DNA of 64,000 bases from Phymatolithon calcareum (Eukaryota > Rhodophyta > Florideophyceae > Hapalidiales): contig OZ345375.1 of assembly GCA_977006965.1 (NCBI GenBank), positions 1,612,001 through 1,676,000 of the forward strand, read 5' to 3'. Position 1 is the first letter of the stretch, and each line of letters opens with the position of its first letter. Positions 33,156 through 41,946 of the stretch are shown piece by piece. Made by a program: the position numbers and the translations under genes. Under the pieces are notes generated by a model. It saw nothing but the letters and a program-made list of their open reading frames with translations. It did no database searches and was not told where the DNA came from.

Positions 33156-33606
33156 CGTCTTCTGCGAGAAAGCTCACTGATGGTGATGGAATAGGGCTGT
33201 TCCGAGCTGCTTTGCGGTTAATGGTTGTGTCTTTGCTTGATGGCACACGATGAAGCGAGGATGCACTTGCCGCTTGGGCGGTCACTCTTGCGCCCGAAGA
33301 GGTTGTGCCCACCGGCTTGCTATGGTTCCAATTGCATTGTGGATGTCATGTATCTTTTCCGATTTGTTGCGTTTAGTCATCAGGTTGTCAATCTGTTGGT
33401 CTCCCCAAGTGGTTCATTCCCAGAATGCAATGGATTAAAAAACACCTTACCGACCATGGCACAGCAGCTTCGTGGCTATTTGTTGAATCTGTATTTGTCG
33501 ATGGGCTCGCTCCTATCGCGTGCATGAGAGTGCAAAAGTTTTCCGTGGTCGATACAAGACATGAATAGATTTACCGAATGACTCATGCTACCGTGACTTA
33601 AAGTTG
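33156..33606. other. Convergent 3' region between Elf1 and the secreted protein
   Basis: About 450 bp with no credible gene; it should contain both 3' UTRs. No hairpin or repeat seen. Confidence 0.4.
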
Positions 33607-34803
33607 CTATGTGGCATATTCCGAAATGAGGTTTGCCAGAGCATCCTCTTCGCATCCTACCTTAATTTTCCCTTTTTGAACACGATCCAACAATCTTCGA
33701 AGAACATTAATTAGATCTCCTCCAACCTTTTTCAACAGACTTCTTTCAGCCTTCAAAACATCCACCGCCTTTTGCTGTTCGTCCAATTTTTCTTCCAGCC
33801 ATTCCTTGGCCTCCACATACGCCTCGTGTTTCCTTTCCATCGACGACACGTCCCTCTTCATTTTTCCCACCGCAGCTCTGTCTTTCACCATTCCCCGCAT
33901 ATCGCTCTTCATAACCTTCATAAGTTTTTCGACAGCCAGAGGCGAAGTTCGCACAGCCAAATGGAGTCTTGAATTCAGTGCCAGCCAAAAGCCTAGAGTC
34001 TGTGTATAAAACTTACTCTCGTTACTCCATTTGTACATGTCGAACACATTCCTCCGGTACTTGGACATTTGCATTTCTAATTTGAGTTTCGCGTTGTCCT
34101 TGCGTGCATTCAGAGCCAAGGAGCGCGTCTTTTCTGCGTTTTTGCGGTGCTGCATAATAGCTTCCCGGCGCTTCATGTAATCCTTGTATCGGAAACGTGG
34201 CACGACTTCCCTATTAAATTTCTTGGTCAGCTCTTTGAGCTCAGACTCTTCTTTCTTCAGTTGCTTTTTCATGTCTCTGCTACTCACAGTCTTCCCAGAC
34301 GGCCTGAGCCCGCAAAATTGATCCGATTTGAAGTTCTTGCAGTAATTTCGAAAGCATGCCCACATGAGTGCATCGTAGTATCCCGAGGAATGCTTTTTAC
34401 CGTTCAAAACACTGTTTTCTCGGATGATACCAACGAGTCTCGACTTCGTGTCAGAGCACTTTGTTAGTCGTTGCCTGATTTTGTCCAGAGGTTGGCATTT
34501 CGAGGAAGTGCAGTACTTGCAAGAGTCGGCCTTGTTCAGCTTTTTCGGGTTCCGATAGTACACTTGCCGATTGGCACTGGCCAGTGCGTCGACGGTTAAA
34601 GTGGAATGACTGTTCGACCGGGTCTTATTCAGGGCTTTGTCGATATCTGCAGACGCTGCTTCGACGGCAGGCCTCACAGCAGCGTCAAATTCAGAGGCCT
34701 CTTCATCAGCTGTCTCAGAAGGAGGCTTTGGATGCGAGACGACAGATTCCGTTAGGCGTACGAGGGACAGGATAAGCGCGATAGCGAGCAAACGCTTGAG
34801 CAT
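33607..34803 (-). CDS. Secreted coiled-coil protein with Cys-rich segment
   Basis: The frame is open up to 34923, but the ATG at 34803 begins a clear signal peptide (MLKRLLAIALILSLVRLTES), so I use that start (398 residues). After an acidic stretch comes a Cys-rich part at about residues 90-165 (DSCKYCTSSKCQ, LTKCSD, MWACFRNYCKNF, FCGL). A long Lys/Glu-rich, probably coiled-coil region of about 200 residues (KKQLKKEESELKELTKKFN; MKRDVSSMERKHEAYVEAKE) follows. No transmembrane segment or retention signal is visible, so secretion to the wall or matrix, or a lumenal role, is inferred. I recognise no family. Confidence 0.75.
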   Translation of the reverse strand: MLKRLLAIALILSLVRLTESVVSHPKPPSETADEEASEFDAAVRPAVEAASADIDKALNKTRSNSHSTLTVDALASANRQVYYRNPKKLNKADSCKYCTSSKCQPLDKIRQRLTKCSDTKSRLVGIIRENSVLNGKKHSSGYYDALMWACFRNYCKNFKSDQFCGLRPSGKTVSSRDMKKQLKKEESELKELTKKFNREVVPRFRYKDYMKRREAIMQHRKNAEKTRSLALNARKDNAKLKLEMQMSKYRRNVFDMYKWSNESKFYTQTLGFWLALNSRLHLAVRTSPLAVEKLMKVMKSDMRGMVKDRAAVGKMKRDVSSMERKHEAYVEAKEWLEEKLDEQQKAVDVLKAERSLLKKVGGDLINVLRRLLDRVQKGKIKVGCEEDALANLISEYAT

Positions 34804-35517
34804 TTTGACGCCTTGACTGTCGTACACCCTAGTCACAGGCCGATGGCCCGGAAAGAGTGAGGTGCGATGCCAATTAGTGCGTAAGAAACAAGTACGATTT
34901 TCGCGCCAAGTCTGAAAAGGCATCGCTGAATTCCGAACTCATGGCACCGCAATGAAAGTAGAAATACGGATCCGCCATCTGAAGGAAAGCGCCAAATTTG
35001 CCTTCATTAGCTGAAGTGAATCGAGCGGTCTTCGAGTTTGAGTCATTCAAATGGTCGCGGAACTGTTTCTTGCTTGACGATTGTGTTCACACCATGACGG
35101 TCCGTGAGAGAGATCGTGAGCGATTTTTACGCAACTTCAATATTGGGGGCACAATAGTTCACAAAATTGCTTTGCGTTACACTCCAAAATCTAAAGGTTT
35201 TCCTTATTTTAATCATCTATGTAACAGCCGACACTTTTGAAGAAAGTTTGGCCTTAAAAAGTTTAGTTTGTATCTCCCCCTAAACTCCGGGGCCTGGGGT
35301 ACTCGATTCTAACCCAACGTTGTTTCGTGCCGTCGCGACGGAACGAAACAATTTTTGGGCTACAATGCGTTACCCAATTTCATGAGTTGTAGTCGCTCTA
35401 ATAGAGGCAGCAAATTCACTACCAGAGGACCGCACATTCCATTCCTTTTTGCGGCAAATTTTATTTTTAGAACTATTCTCTTCACTACACTCCCTTGGAT
35501 TTCTATTCAGAAGCATC

Positions 35518-35579
35518 GGAAGAATGACGACGTCCAGTTTTTGATTTTTACATCAAAAACTGAACGTCGTCGTTCTTCC
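35518..35579. repeat. Hairpin, 28-bp arms, 6-nt loop
   Basis: Arms 35518-35545 and 35552-35579 pair with two mismatches around a TTTTAC loop. Confidence 0.93.
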
Positions 35580-35669
35580 ATTCCTCTTGTAAAAGTATTG
35601 TGGACGGAAAGCGCTCTCTGTGCTTCACGTTGCTTCATTTACAAGGACCTTGGGAAACAGATGTTCTTG

Positions 35670-35737
35670 GATCGAATTCACATGACAAGCTAATGATAGT
35701 GTTACACAAATCATTAGCTTGTCATGCGAATTCGATC
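35670..35737. repeat. Hairpin, 28-bp arms, 12-nt loop
   Basis: Arms 35670-35697 and 35710-35737 pair with one mismatch around the loop AGTGTTACACAA. It lies only about 90 bp from the hairpin at 35518. Confidence 0.95.
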
Positions 35738-36085
35738 GAAATTGTGTACACTGATTTTTGCGACCTTGTTCAGCCTTGGGGAGACCCTGGAGACGATTTG
35801 TCATCCCTGTGGCCTGGAAGAACAACTCGTCCTCTCGAGAAGTTTACGCAACCTAAAATGCTGCCGACCTGCACATAGGGCGCCTGTTTGAAATATGTAC
35901 TGTAAGCAAAAAATTAGCAGTAGAAAATGGCTAACCGAAAGTCCATTCTCCCGCCAAAAATTAGATACCTTTCGGTGGACACCTCAACCACCTGCCATGC
36001 CGCGAGGTGCCAATCACATCACCGACTTTGCAAAGATCAAACTTGAACACCACCCCGCGCTCCGCACTGAACGCCACTCGGAACA

Positions 36086-39000
36086 ATGACCAAGAAAAGA
36101 AGGCGGCGCAACTGGGCAACAAGCTATGACTTCGGGAAGCCGCCGGCGGACCCGGAGCCGATGCGTGTGGAAACGCGCGTTGCGGAGGAGTCTGCTTCAG
36201 AACAGAAATGGAAGCTCGATTATCCGAACGAGAATTTCATGTATTCTCTAAACGACGTCATCGCCAATAGGTCCGCGCATTACCCGCCCGCAAACTCCAT
36301 TCCGGAAAAATCAATCAAGCTCACGTTGCCCCTCGCTCCCCGTCGAATCGCTCTTCCTGGGCATGGCCCGTCTTCCGCGCACGATGAACCTGTCCGTCGG
36401 ATTTCTGTTCATCCGCTACCTGGCAGAACGCCCGCGAACAACGGAGGCGACACAAATAAGGATTGCATATTGTCCTACGAGGACAAGGAAAGTTTGCTGA
36501 GCTCCGACAATGCATCCGACGTGTTGGCCACCCAGAATAATTCTTCTGGCAATCATGCACGGAGCGCTCGCAACGTTTCAGGAACAACCGCACGTTCCAT
36601 CCGCGAGATTGGGCGTACGGGTTCGTCGTTGGTGCCTTCGCACGGGGTCTCAGATAGCGATTCCGAGTCCGTACTACCGAGCAGTGCTGTTATTAGCCAG
36701 GAGCAAGATATTTTTGCAGAGCAAATCCATTCGTCAGCCCAGCCGAGTGCATCGAATCGTCGCCTGGCGTCAAGAAATGCTGGGCAGTGGGCAAGGACAG
36801 GGTCACTTGCGGCGAACGGCAGCCTCAAACACATTTTAGTCCCAGATTCATGCCCCACACAAAATGACGAATCTCCGTTTGCCCTACCGCGAGCAACCCA
36901 TCAGAATGACCGGGTCGCGAGCTCGGCCACCGCTCAAGTCCTCGTACCAGAAACCCCGGATTCAAAAGTGCCATTGTCCAATGCCAAACGTGGCTACAAA
37001 AACGGTATTCAAGTTGTCCCAGCAACTCGGGTTTTTTCCACGGTTCAAAAATCTTCTGTAACCCGAAATCTTTTGGATGCTATGGAGCTTACCGACGCTG
37101 ATTTGAAAGCATCAGAAACCGTCGCTGATTCTTTGTTTTGCGACGAAAAGATGGGTACTGACCCCGTGGCCAGAGCGAAAACTTCCGGTTCCATGAGCGA
37201 TGTGCAAATGTCTGAAGGTGGCGTTGAGTCATCGAGAGCACCGAATGGTTCGAGCTGGAGTGGGGGTCGCTCAGTTATTTCCGGAACACCCACGTCTCGT
37301 GCATCATCTGATCAGCCTAGCTCCTTTGTTCAAGGAGGTCCTCAAGATGAGTCAGAGAATTGCGACCAGCTAGCTGTGAACGGTAGCGAAGTGAAACGCA
37401 TCCTCGAACACCTCGACATGTCGCCTGGGTCAATCGAACCCGGTCAATCTCTTGCGCTCGACCGGAGAGCTACGAGCGATGCTTGGGCGCTTTTAAGGAG
37501 AACTTCCGGTGCTGACTCTTCTTCGGCAGTTATGAGATCCAATCGACATTCAGTGGCAAACGTTTCCTGTAGCGATGACGATGACAAGACAGCGTCTGTT
37601 CCAAGTGAAGTTTGCCCCACGACACCGCGCAAGAAGGCACCTGTATCTCGACTTTCCATGGACCAAATCACGGGCTCTTCATATTCTTCCTTGGACTCGG
37701 CTGGAATGCCAGGGGGATCGACTGTGCGCCGAATCGACAATTATAGAGAAAGTCAGGACATTTGCAATTCAAGTTCAGAGGGACCACAAGAAGGGGATAA
37801 CATTACGACACCAAAGGCGCTCATAGCTTCCCGACAAGGAATTAACAGGGACGACTCTGGCCACAGAGGTAATAATACCGGACGCAGTTCCGTCCGCGGA
37901 AAAGAGAATCGCGATGCACAATTGCCGCTGAGGTCTCAAGTTACGCCTGTTCCTTTGAAGCTACCTGAACTGTTAGGCGATGAAGCATCTGAAACGCAAG
38001 CATCACGTTCGTTAATAGGGGTATCGAACACTGGTAAGCATGCCCCAAATGCGCATTCTGAAAATGTACAGAAAAAGAGCGGGTTAGTTCAATTTCCAGC
38101 CATGCGGAACAACCCGAAGGACCTTGATGTCGACATGATCGAGCCCAAGAAGCGCAATGGGGACTTGCCACCGACTTCGTTTGACAACACCCACGAGTGG
38201 GAAAATGTTGATGGCACAGAAATTCCTCTCCTGCACAGCAGAGGCCCCTCCTTGAAGAGGGGATTATTTCAGGGCACTCGGAAGGACTCTCGAGTTCTGG
38301 ACGATCGAGAAATATTAGTTTCTGCTTTCAAAACTGCGAAAGGTAGTGCTGTTCCTGTATCGAAGAAGAGGCTTAACGAAGTGCAACTGGAGAACCTGAA
38401 CCTCGAAGATAATCCATTGAAACCATCAGATGGTCAAGTTGACATGCTCGTTCCGGAAAATAGCCCTGCATACAGGAAAAATAGTCTGTACGAGCACGAT
38501 CCTTTTGCACCTGCAAGAAAAATTGTGAAACGGCGAAGGGAGAGCATTGAATCATTGATGATTAACGATGCCGGTCCTAACACTCCTTTCTTGCAAAGCA
38601 GACCGCCTGCTTTTGCATCTGCGTTCACCACTGCCAATGGAGCGCCTGTACCCGCACCAACCTCGCGCCAACTAGATCAAGCACAACAATTATTGCAGTG
38701 GGATGCAGGGAAATCTCCCACGCCAGATGCCACATCTCTGTTTACGACTGCGAAAGGTGTTCCTATCCGAGTGCCAGCAAGGAGGCAAGTAGATGAAGCA
38801 CCATATTTTCTCGAAAAAGGTGGACGGAAACTCCCAGGGCAATCAACCAGAACTGGTTTGAAACAACGTCGAGAAAGTTTGGATTCTCTGCGCTTTAATA
38901 CTCCTGTACCGGGAGGAAAACAACCGTTGTCACTGTTTTCCACTGCAAAAGGCACACCCGTTCCAGTGACAGCGCAGCAGCTGGATCGCGCAGGGCACAT

Positions 39001-41773
39001 TCTTCCCTTGGAACCCTCCGAACCTGCTTTGGGAGAAAAGCGGGAAGGTTTCGATTCTCCAGGATTTAGCACTCCATTTCCACAGCGCAAGCAACCCGGA
39101 CTGGCCTCGATGTTTAGCACCGCAAAAGATGCACAGCTTCGGTTTTCAGGGAAGTCAACTCGGCAATTGGATCCCGAAACTCATCCTCTACCAATGCATA
39201 CCGGCGGACCTGCTGTGAAAAAACCTCAAGAAGCCATGGATTCTCGATTTAACACTCCCTTTCCGCAACGAAAGCAACCTGGACTGGCATCACTGTTTAC
39301 CACTGGGAAAGGCATACCTATTCCAGTATCCGTAGACCAAGCTAAGCAGGCTGAACAACGACTCAATGGCGATGACATGAAAACCCCCATGATTTCTGAG
39401 CTCCACGGTGCTGCTTCTAAGGCGAATACTACTGCTGCTGGGACAAGTGCAGAAATACCCTTGTTTTCAACTGGACATGGTCGAAAGTTGAATGTACCGA
39501 ACGTAAGGCAACCGCTCGCCAGAATTCTTCCTTTCAACCTGGTGACGACGCCGAGAGAACCTGCCATGCCTAAAATTGCTGGTTCTGCTAAACAGGGTTC
39601 AACAGAAATACTTGATTCCGCACAAAGGGTCTCTTTTCCTGCTCTATCGGGGAGCATTACAAAGCCGACAGGGGCCCGCTTAACTGGGAAGTCCAGCAAC
39701 CGACATCTCATGTTCCGAACTCCGCCCGCAAAAGCTAATGGCTTTCCGACGGCAACAAACGCCAGAGTTCGGGCGTCAGCTATGAAGGGGACTCCGTTCA
39801 AACGACCTCGAAGAGTTGCGCCAAGGTCTTCTCGAACAACGGCGAAGCCGGAAGAGAAACTTCTGCAACAAACCAAGAGTCTTTCCCTCATTTTTCCCAA
39901 GGGCATTGTCCCTCGCTTATCTTCATCTGGGCGCTTAATTCCTCTTGTCGTCGAACTCAATATCAATACAAAAGACATGTGCTCATCCGAAAACGTCAAA
40001 CGAGCCGGATTATCTTGCGCACCAGCTGTCAGCGTGGTGGGCCCAGCACAAGGGCTTTCTGTGCTACTGGGGAAGGAGCGTTTTGGTGACTGGCATGCTT
40101 TTCCATCCCCTCTCAAGAATTTTGTCAAGATTGAATCGTTGTCTGTTTTCGGAGTTGAGAATTGCTTGACTTTGCTCTCCCATGTTTTTCCGGCCGCGGA
40201 AAATAAGGCTGCAACTCGAGTTGGCAGTCGGGCATGGACGAAAATGAGCTATGCTCTCGCAGTTTGGAAGCTGTCCAGATTGGAAAATGATCCAAATTGC
40301 GATGAAAAATCGAACCGTTTATTTCTTACGGCTGCAAACATAATGCGGGAACTGTGGAGAAGAGTAGACCGTGAATGGCACAGGAATCAAGCTCCACACC
40401 TGACCCAGATGCTTCGGCGAGACGCTTCGCCTAGATCACACGCTGTGCTGATGGTTTCCAATATCTGTGAACAGGGTCCGAATAGCCTAATGCTGGAGGT
40501 CTCAGATGGCTGGTACATCTGCAGACTCAAGCCTTGTGACATTCTCCGTTCTCGAATTAATTCAGGCTTGCTGAAGATCGGGGATAAGATTCATGTGTCA
40601 GGCTGTGATCTGCTTTCTGTTCCGAACTCTGAGCCATTCTTTTTCGGAGATGGGGATGAGTTGGGGACTAGCGTTCTGGCTCCTAATGCGAATTGCGTCA
40701 AAAGAGTCAGACGAGAGCTGACGTCGAAAAGTGTGCTTGGTATTCGCAAGACTCCGCTTTTCGCGAGAACAATGCGCGGATTACACCCCATGGGAGGACT
40801 GTGTCCAGGGGCGCAAGTTGCAATCATTCGAAGCTATCCGGCATTTTTCATTGAATCTACGGCAACGGAGTCGGAGAAGCATTCTATATTTCGTCGGCAA
40901 GAGGCAGAAGAAGCAGCCCAGGCTGCTTTTGAGAATGACCTACGGGAATCGCGAATGGTTTCACGACCAGGAAGCGCGGAGGAAATTCAACCACGTTCAG
41001 TCTCACCGGCCATTGATATTGTCGTAACCGGCGTCGTTGACAGTCCGTTGGATAGTACGTGCATGAGGACGGTGCGAATCTACCGACCTAACGAAGAAGT
41101 TATCAGTCTGGTCGCGAAAGAAGGCAGCGTGGTGCAGCTTCCAGCTCTGAAACCAAACGGCAAGCTGTGGGTTGCATTGAGTTCTGCAGTGCGTCCGGTG
41201 TTTGTTTCCCATGGCAGCCGTATACCATTCAAGCCGAGATGTGCACTTTCATGTGCGGATTTGATAAGTTCAGCGGTGCCCAACGGAACCGATTTCGATG
41301 GCGTTTACACTGTGCTTCATCTTGCTGAGATTGGCGTGAATTCGAAGCAGCGGTTTGCATTCTTGCTAGACGATTTAGAAAAGCTGATGCCAATAGCACT
41401 CGAGCTGACGGGCGCTGATGCAGAGACTGTCCCCCGAGCAATTTCAAGAGCGAAAAAGCAAGACCAGTACCCAATCGTTGTTCTAAGGGATGCAACTAAA
41501 ACAGGAATTGACGATGAGCGCGGAATCATCCATGCAACGGCAACCCTCCGGACTGAAATTATCTCTGTGGCTGCCCTAAAACGACGAAAAGGTTCTTCCT
41601 GGGCCTACTTGCACGAGCGCGTTCAAGCACTTGAACAACTTCACGCAGGAGACAAGGCGACGACAAAATTAGAAGTTAACCGAGAAGCAGTGATGTCTTT
41701 TATCTCTGGTCGTCATCGAAGCATACGCGCGTACTTTTGTAGCACCCAAGACTCCCAGTCGCAAGATAAATGA
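36086..41773 (+). CDS. BRCA2: BRCA2 homolog, recombination mediator
   Basis: A 1895-residue single-exon protein. BRCA2 loads RAD51 onto resected ssDNA during homologous recombination. Residues 1-740 are long, Ser-rich and poorly ordered. From about 745 to 1150 there are about seven BRC repeats, the RAD51-binding motif, each starting F-x-T-A/G-x-G (SAFKTAKGSAVPVS, SAFTTANGAPVPAP, SLFTTAKGVPIRVP, SLFSTAKGTPVPVT, SMFSTAKDAQLRF, SLFTTGKGIPIPVS, PLFSTGHGRKLNV). From about 1330 the DNA-binding part follows: helical domain (AFPSPLKNFVKIESL; YALAVWKLSRLE), OB1 (DGWYICRLKPCDILRSRI), a short tower-like charged helix (RRQEAEEAAQAAFENDL) and later OB folds. The start MTKKRRRRNW gives a basic N-terminus. 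It is convergent with the SAPS gene, with AATAAA at about 41817. Length is between plant (about 1150) and vertebrate (about 3400) forms. Confidence 0.95.
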   Translation: MTKKRRRRNWATSYDFGKPPADPEPMRVETRVAEESASEQKWKLDYPNENFMYSLNDVIANRSAHYPPANSIPEKSIKLTLPLAPRRIALPGHGPSSAHDEPVRRISVHPLPGRTPANNGGDTNKDCILSYEDKESLLSSDNASDVLATQNNSSGNHARSARNVSGTTARSIREIGRTGSSLVPSHGVSDSDSESVLPSSAVISQEQDIFAEQIHSSAQPSASNRRLASRNAGQWARTGSLAANGSLKHILVPDSCPTQNDESPFALPRATHQNDRVASSATAQVLVPETPDSKVPLSNAKRGYKNGIQVVPATRVFSTVQKSSVTRNLLDAMELTDADLKASETVADSLFCDEKMGTDPVARAKTSGSMSDVQMSEGGVESSRAPNGSSWSGGRSVISGTPTSRASSDQPSSFVQGGPQDESENCDQLAVNGSEVKRILEHLDMSPGSIEPGQSLALDRRATSDAWALLRRTSGADSSSAVMRSNRHSVANVSCSDDDDKTASVPSEVCPTTPRKKAPVSRLSMDQITGSSYSSLDSAGMPGGSTVRRIDNYRESQDICNSSSEGPQEGDNITTPKALIASRQGINRDDSGHRGNNTGRSSVRGKENRDAQLPLRSQVTPVPLKLPELLGDEASETQASRSLIGVSNTGKHAPNAHSENVQKKSGLVQFPAMRNNPKDLDVDMIEPKKRNGDLPPTSFDNTHEWENVDGTEIPLLHSRGPSLKRGLFQGTRKDSRVLDDREILVSAFKTAKGSAVPVSKKRLNEVQLENLNLEDNPLKPSDGQVDMLVPENSPAYRKNSLYEHDPFAPARKIVKRRRESIESLMINDAGPNTPFLQSRPPAFASAFTTANGAPVPAPTSRQLDQAQQLLQWDAGKSPTPDATSLFTTAKGVPIRVPARRQVDEAPYFLEKGGRKLPGQSTRTGLKQRRESLDSLRFNTPVPGGKQPLSLFSTAKGTPVPVTAQQLDRAGHILPLEPSEPALGEKREGFDSPGFSTPFPQRKQPGLASMFSTAKDAQLRFSGKSTRQLDPETHPLPMHTGGPAVKKPQEAMDSRFNTPFPQRKQPGLASLFTTGKGIPIPVSVDQAKQAEQRLNGDDMKTPMISELHGAASKANTTAAGTSAEIPLFSTGHGRKLNVPNVRQPLARILPFNLVTTPREPAMPKIAGSAKQGSTEILDSAQRVSFPALSGSITKPTGARLTGKSSNRHLMFRTPPAKANGFPTATNARVRASAMKGTPFKRPRRVAPRSSRTTAKPEEKLLQQTKSLSLIFPKGIVPRLSSSGRLIPLVVELNINTKDMCSSENVKRAGLSCAPAVSVVGPAQGLSVLLGKERFGDWHAFPSPLKNFVKIESLSVFGVENCLTLLSHVFPAAENKAATRVGSRAWTKMSYALAVWKLSRLENDPNCDEKSNRLFLTAANIMRELWRRVDREWHRNQAPHLTQMLRRDASPRSHAVLMVSNICEQGPNSLMLEVSDGWYICRLKPCDILRSRINSGLLKIGDKIHVSGCDLLSVPNSEPFFFGDGDELGTSVLAPNANCVKRVRRELTSKSVLGIRKTPLFARTMRGLHPMGGLCPGAQVAIIRSYPAFFIESTATESEKHSIFRRQEAEEAAQAAFENDLRESRMVSRPGSAEEIQPRSVSPAIDIVVTGVVDSPLDSTCMRTVRIYRPNEEVISLVAKEGSVVQLPALKPNGKLWVALSSAVRPVFVSHGSRIPFKPRCALSCADLISSAVPNGTDFDGVYTVLHLAEIGVNSKQRFAFLLDDLEKLMPIALELTGADAETVPRAISRAKKQDQYPIVVLRDATKTGIDDERGIIHATATLRTEIISVAALKRRKGSSWAYLHERVQALEQLHAGDKATTKLEVNREAVMSFISGRHRSIRAYFCSTQDSQSQDK

Positions 41774-41946
41774 AAAGACTATATGCTCGTCCTAATCGGC
41801 AATGTAAATTAAACCAAATAAAACCTTGTACAACGCAAAAGAAATTTTTTGTCATCCCCCGCACTGCACTCCCCGTCCGAGCGGAATTGAGAACGGTAAG
41901 AGTGTGCTAGGTAGGTATCTAGCTTTACAAGAAATTCTGACCCAAA

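Larger units (their letters stand above)
34804..36085. promoter_or_regulatory. Divergent promoter region with two hairpins
   Basis: About 1.28 kb between the starts of the secreted protein (minus) and BRCA2 (plus). It must hold both promoters. It contains two strong hairpins (35518-35579 and 35670-35737). Frames inside it are short and unconvincing. Confidence 0.5.

Noticed and set aside
34804-34923. 40-residue N-terminal extension of the secreted coiled-coil protein
   Set aside because: The internal Met at 34803 starts a textbook signal peptide, which would be buried by the extension.
39226-40128. 300-codon minus frame inside BRCA2
   Set aside because: Antisense to well-supported BRC repeats and the DNA-binding region; no domain of its own.
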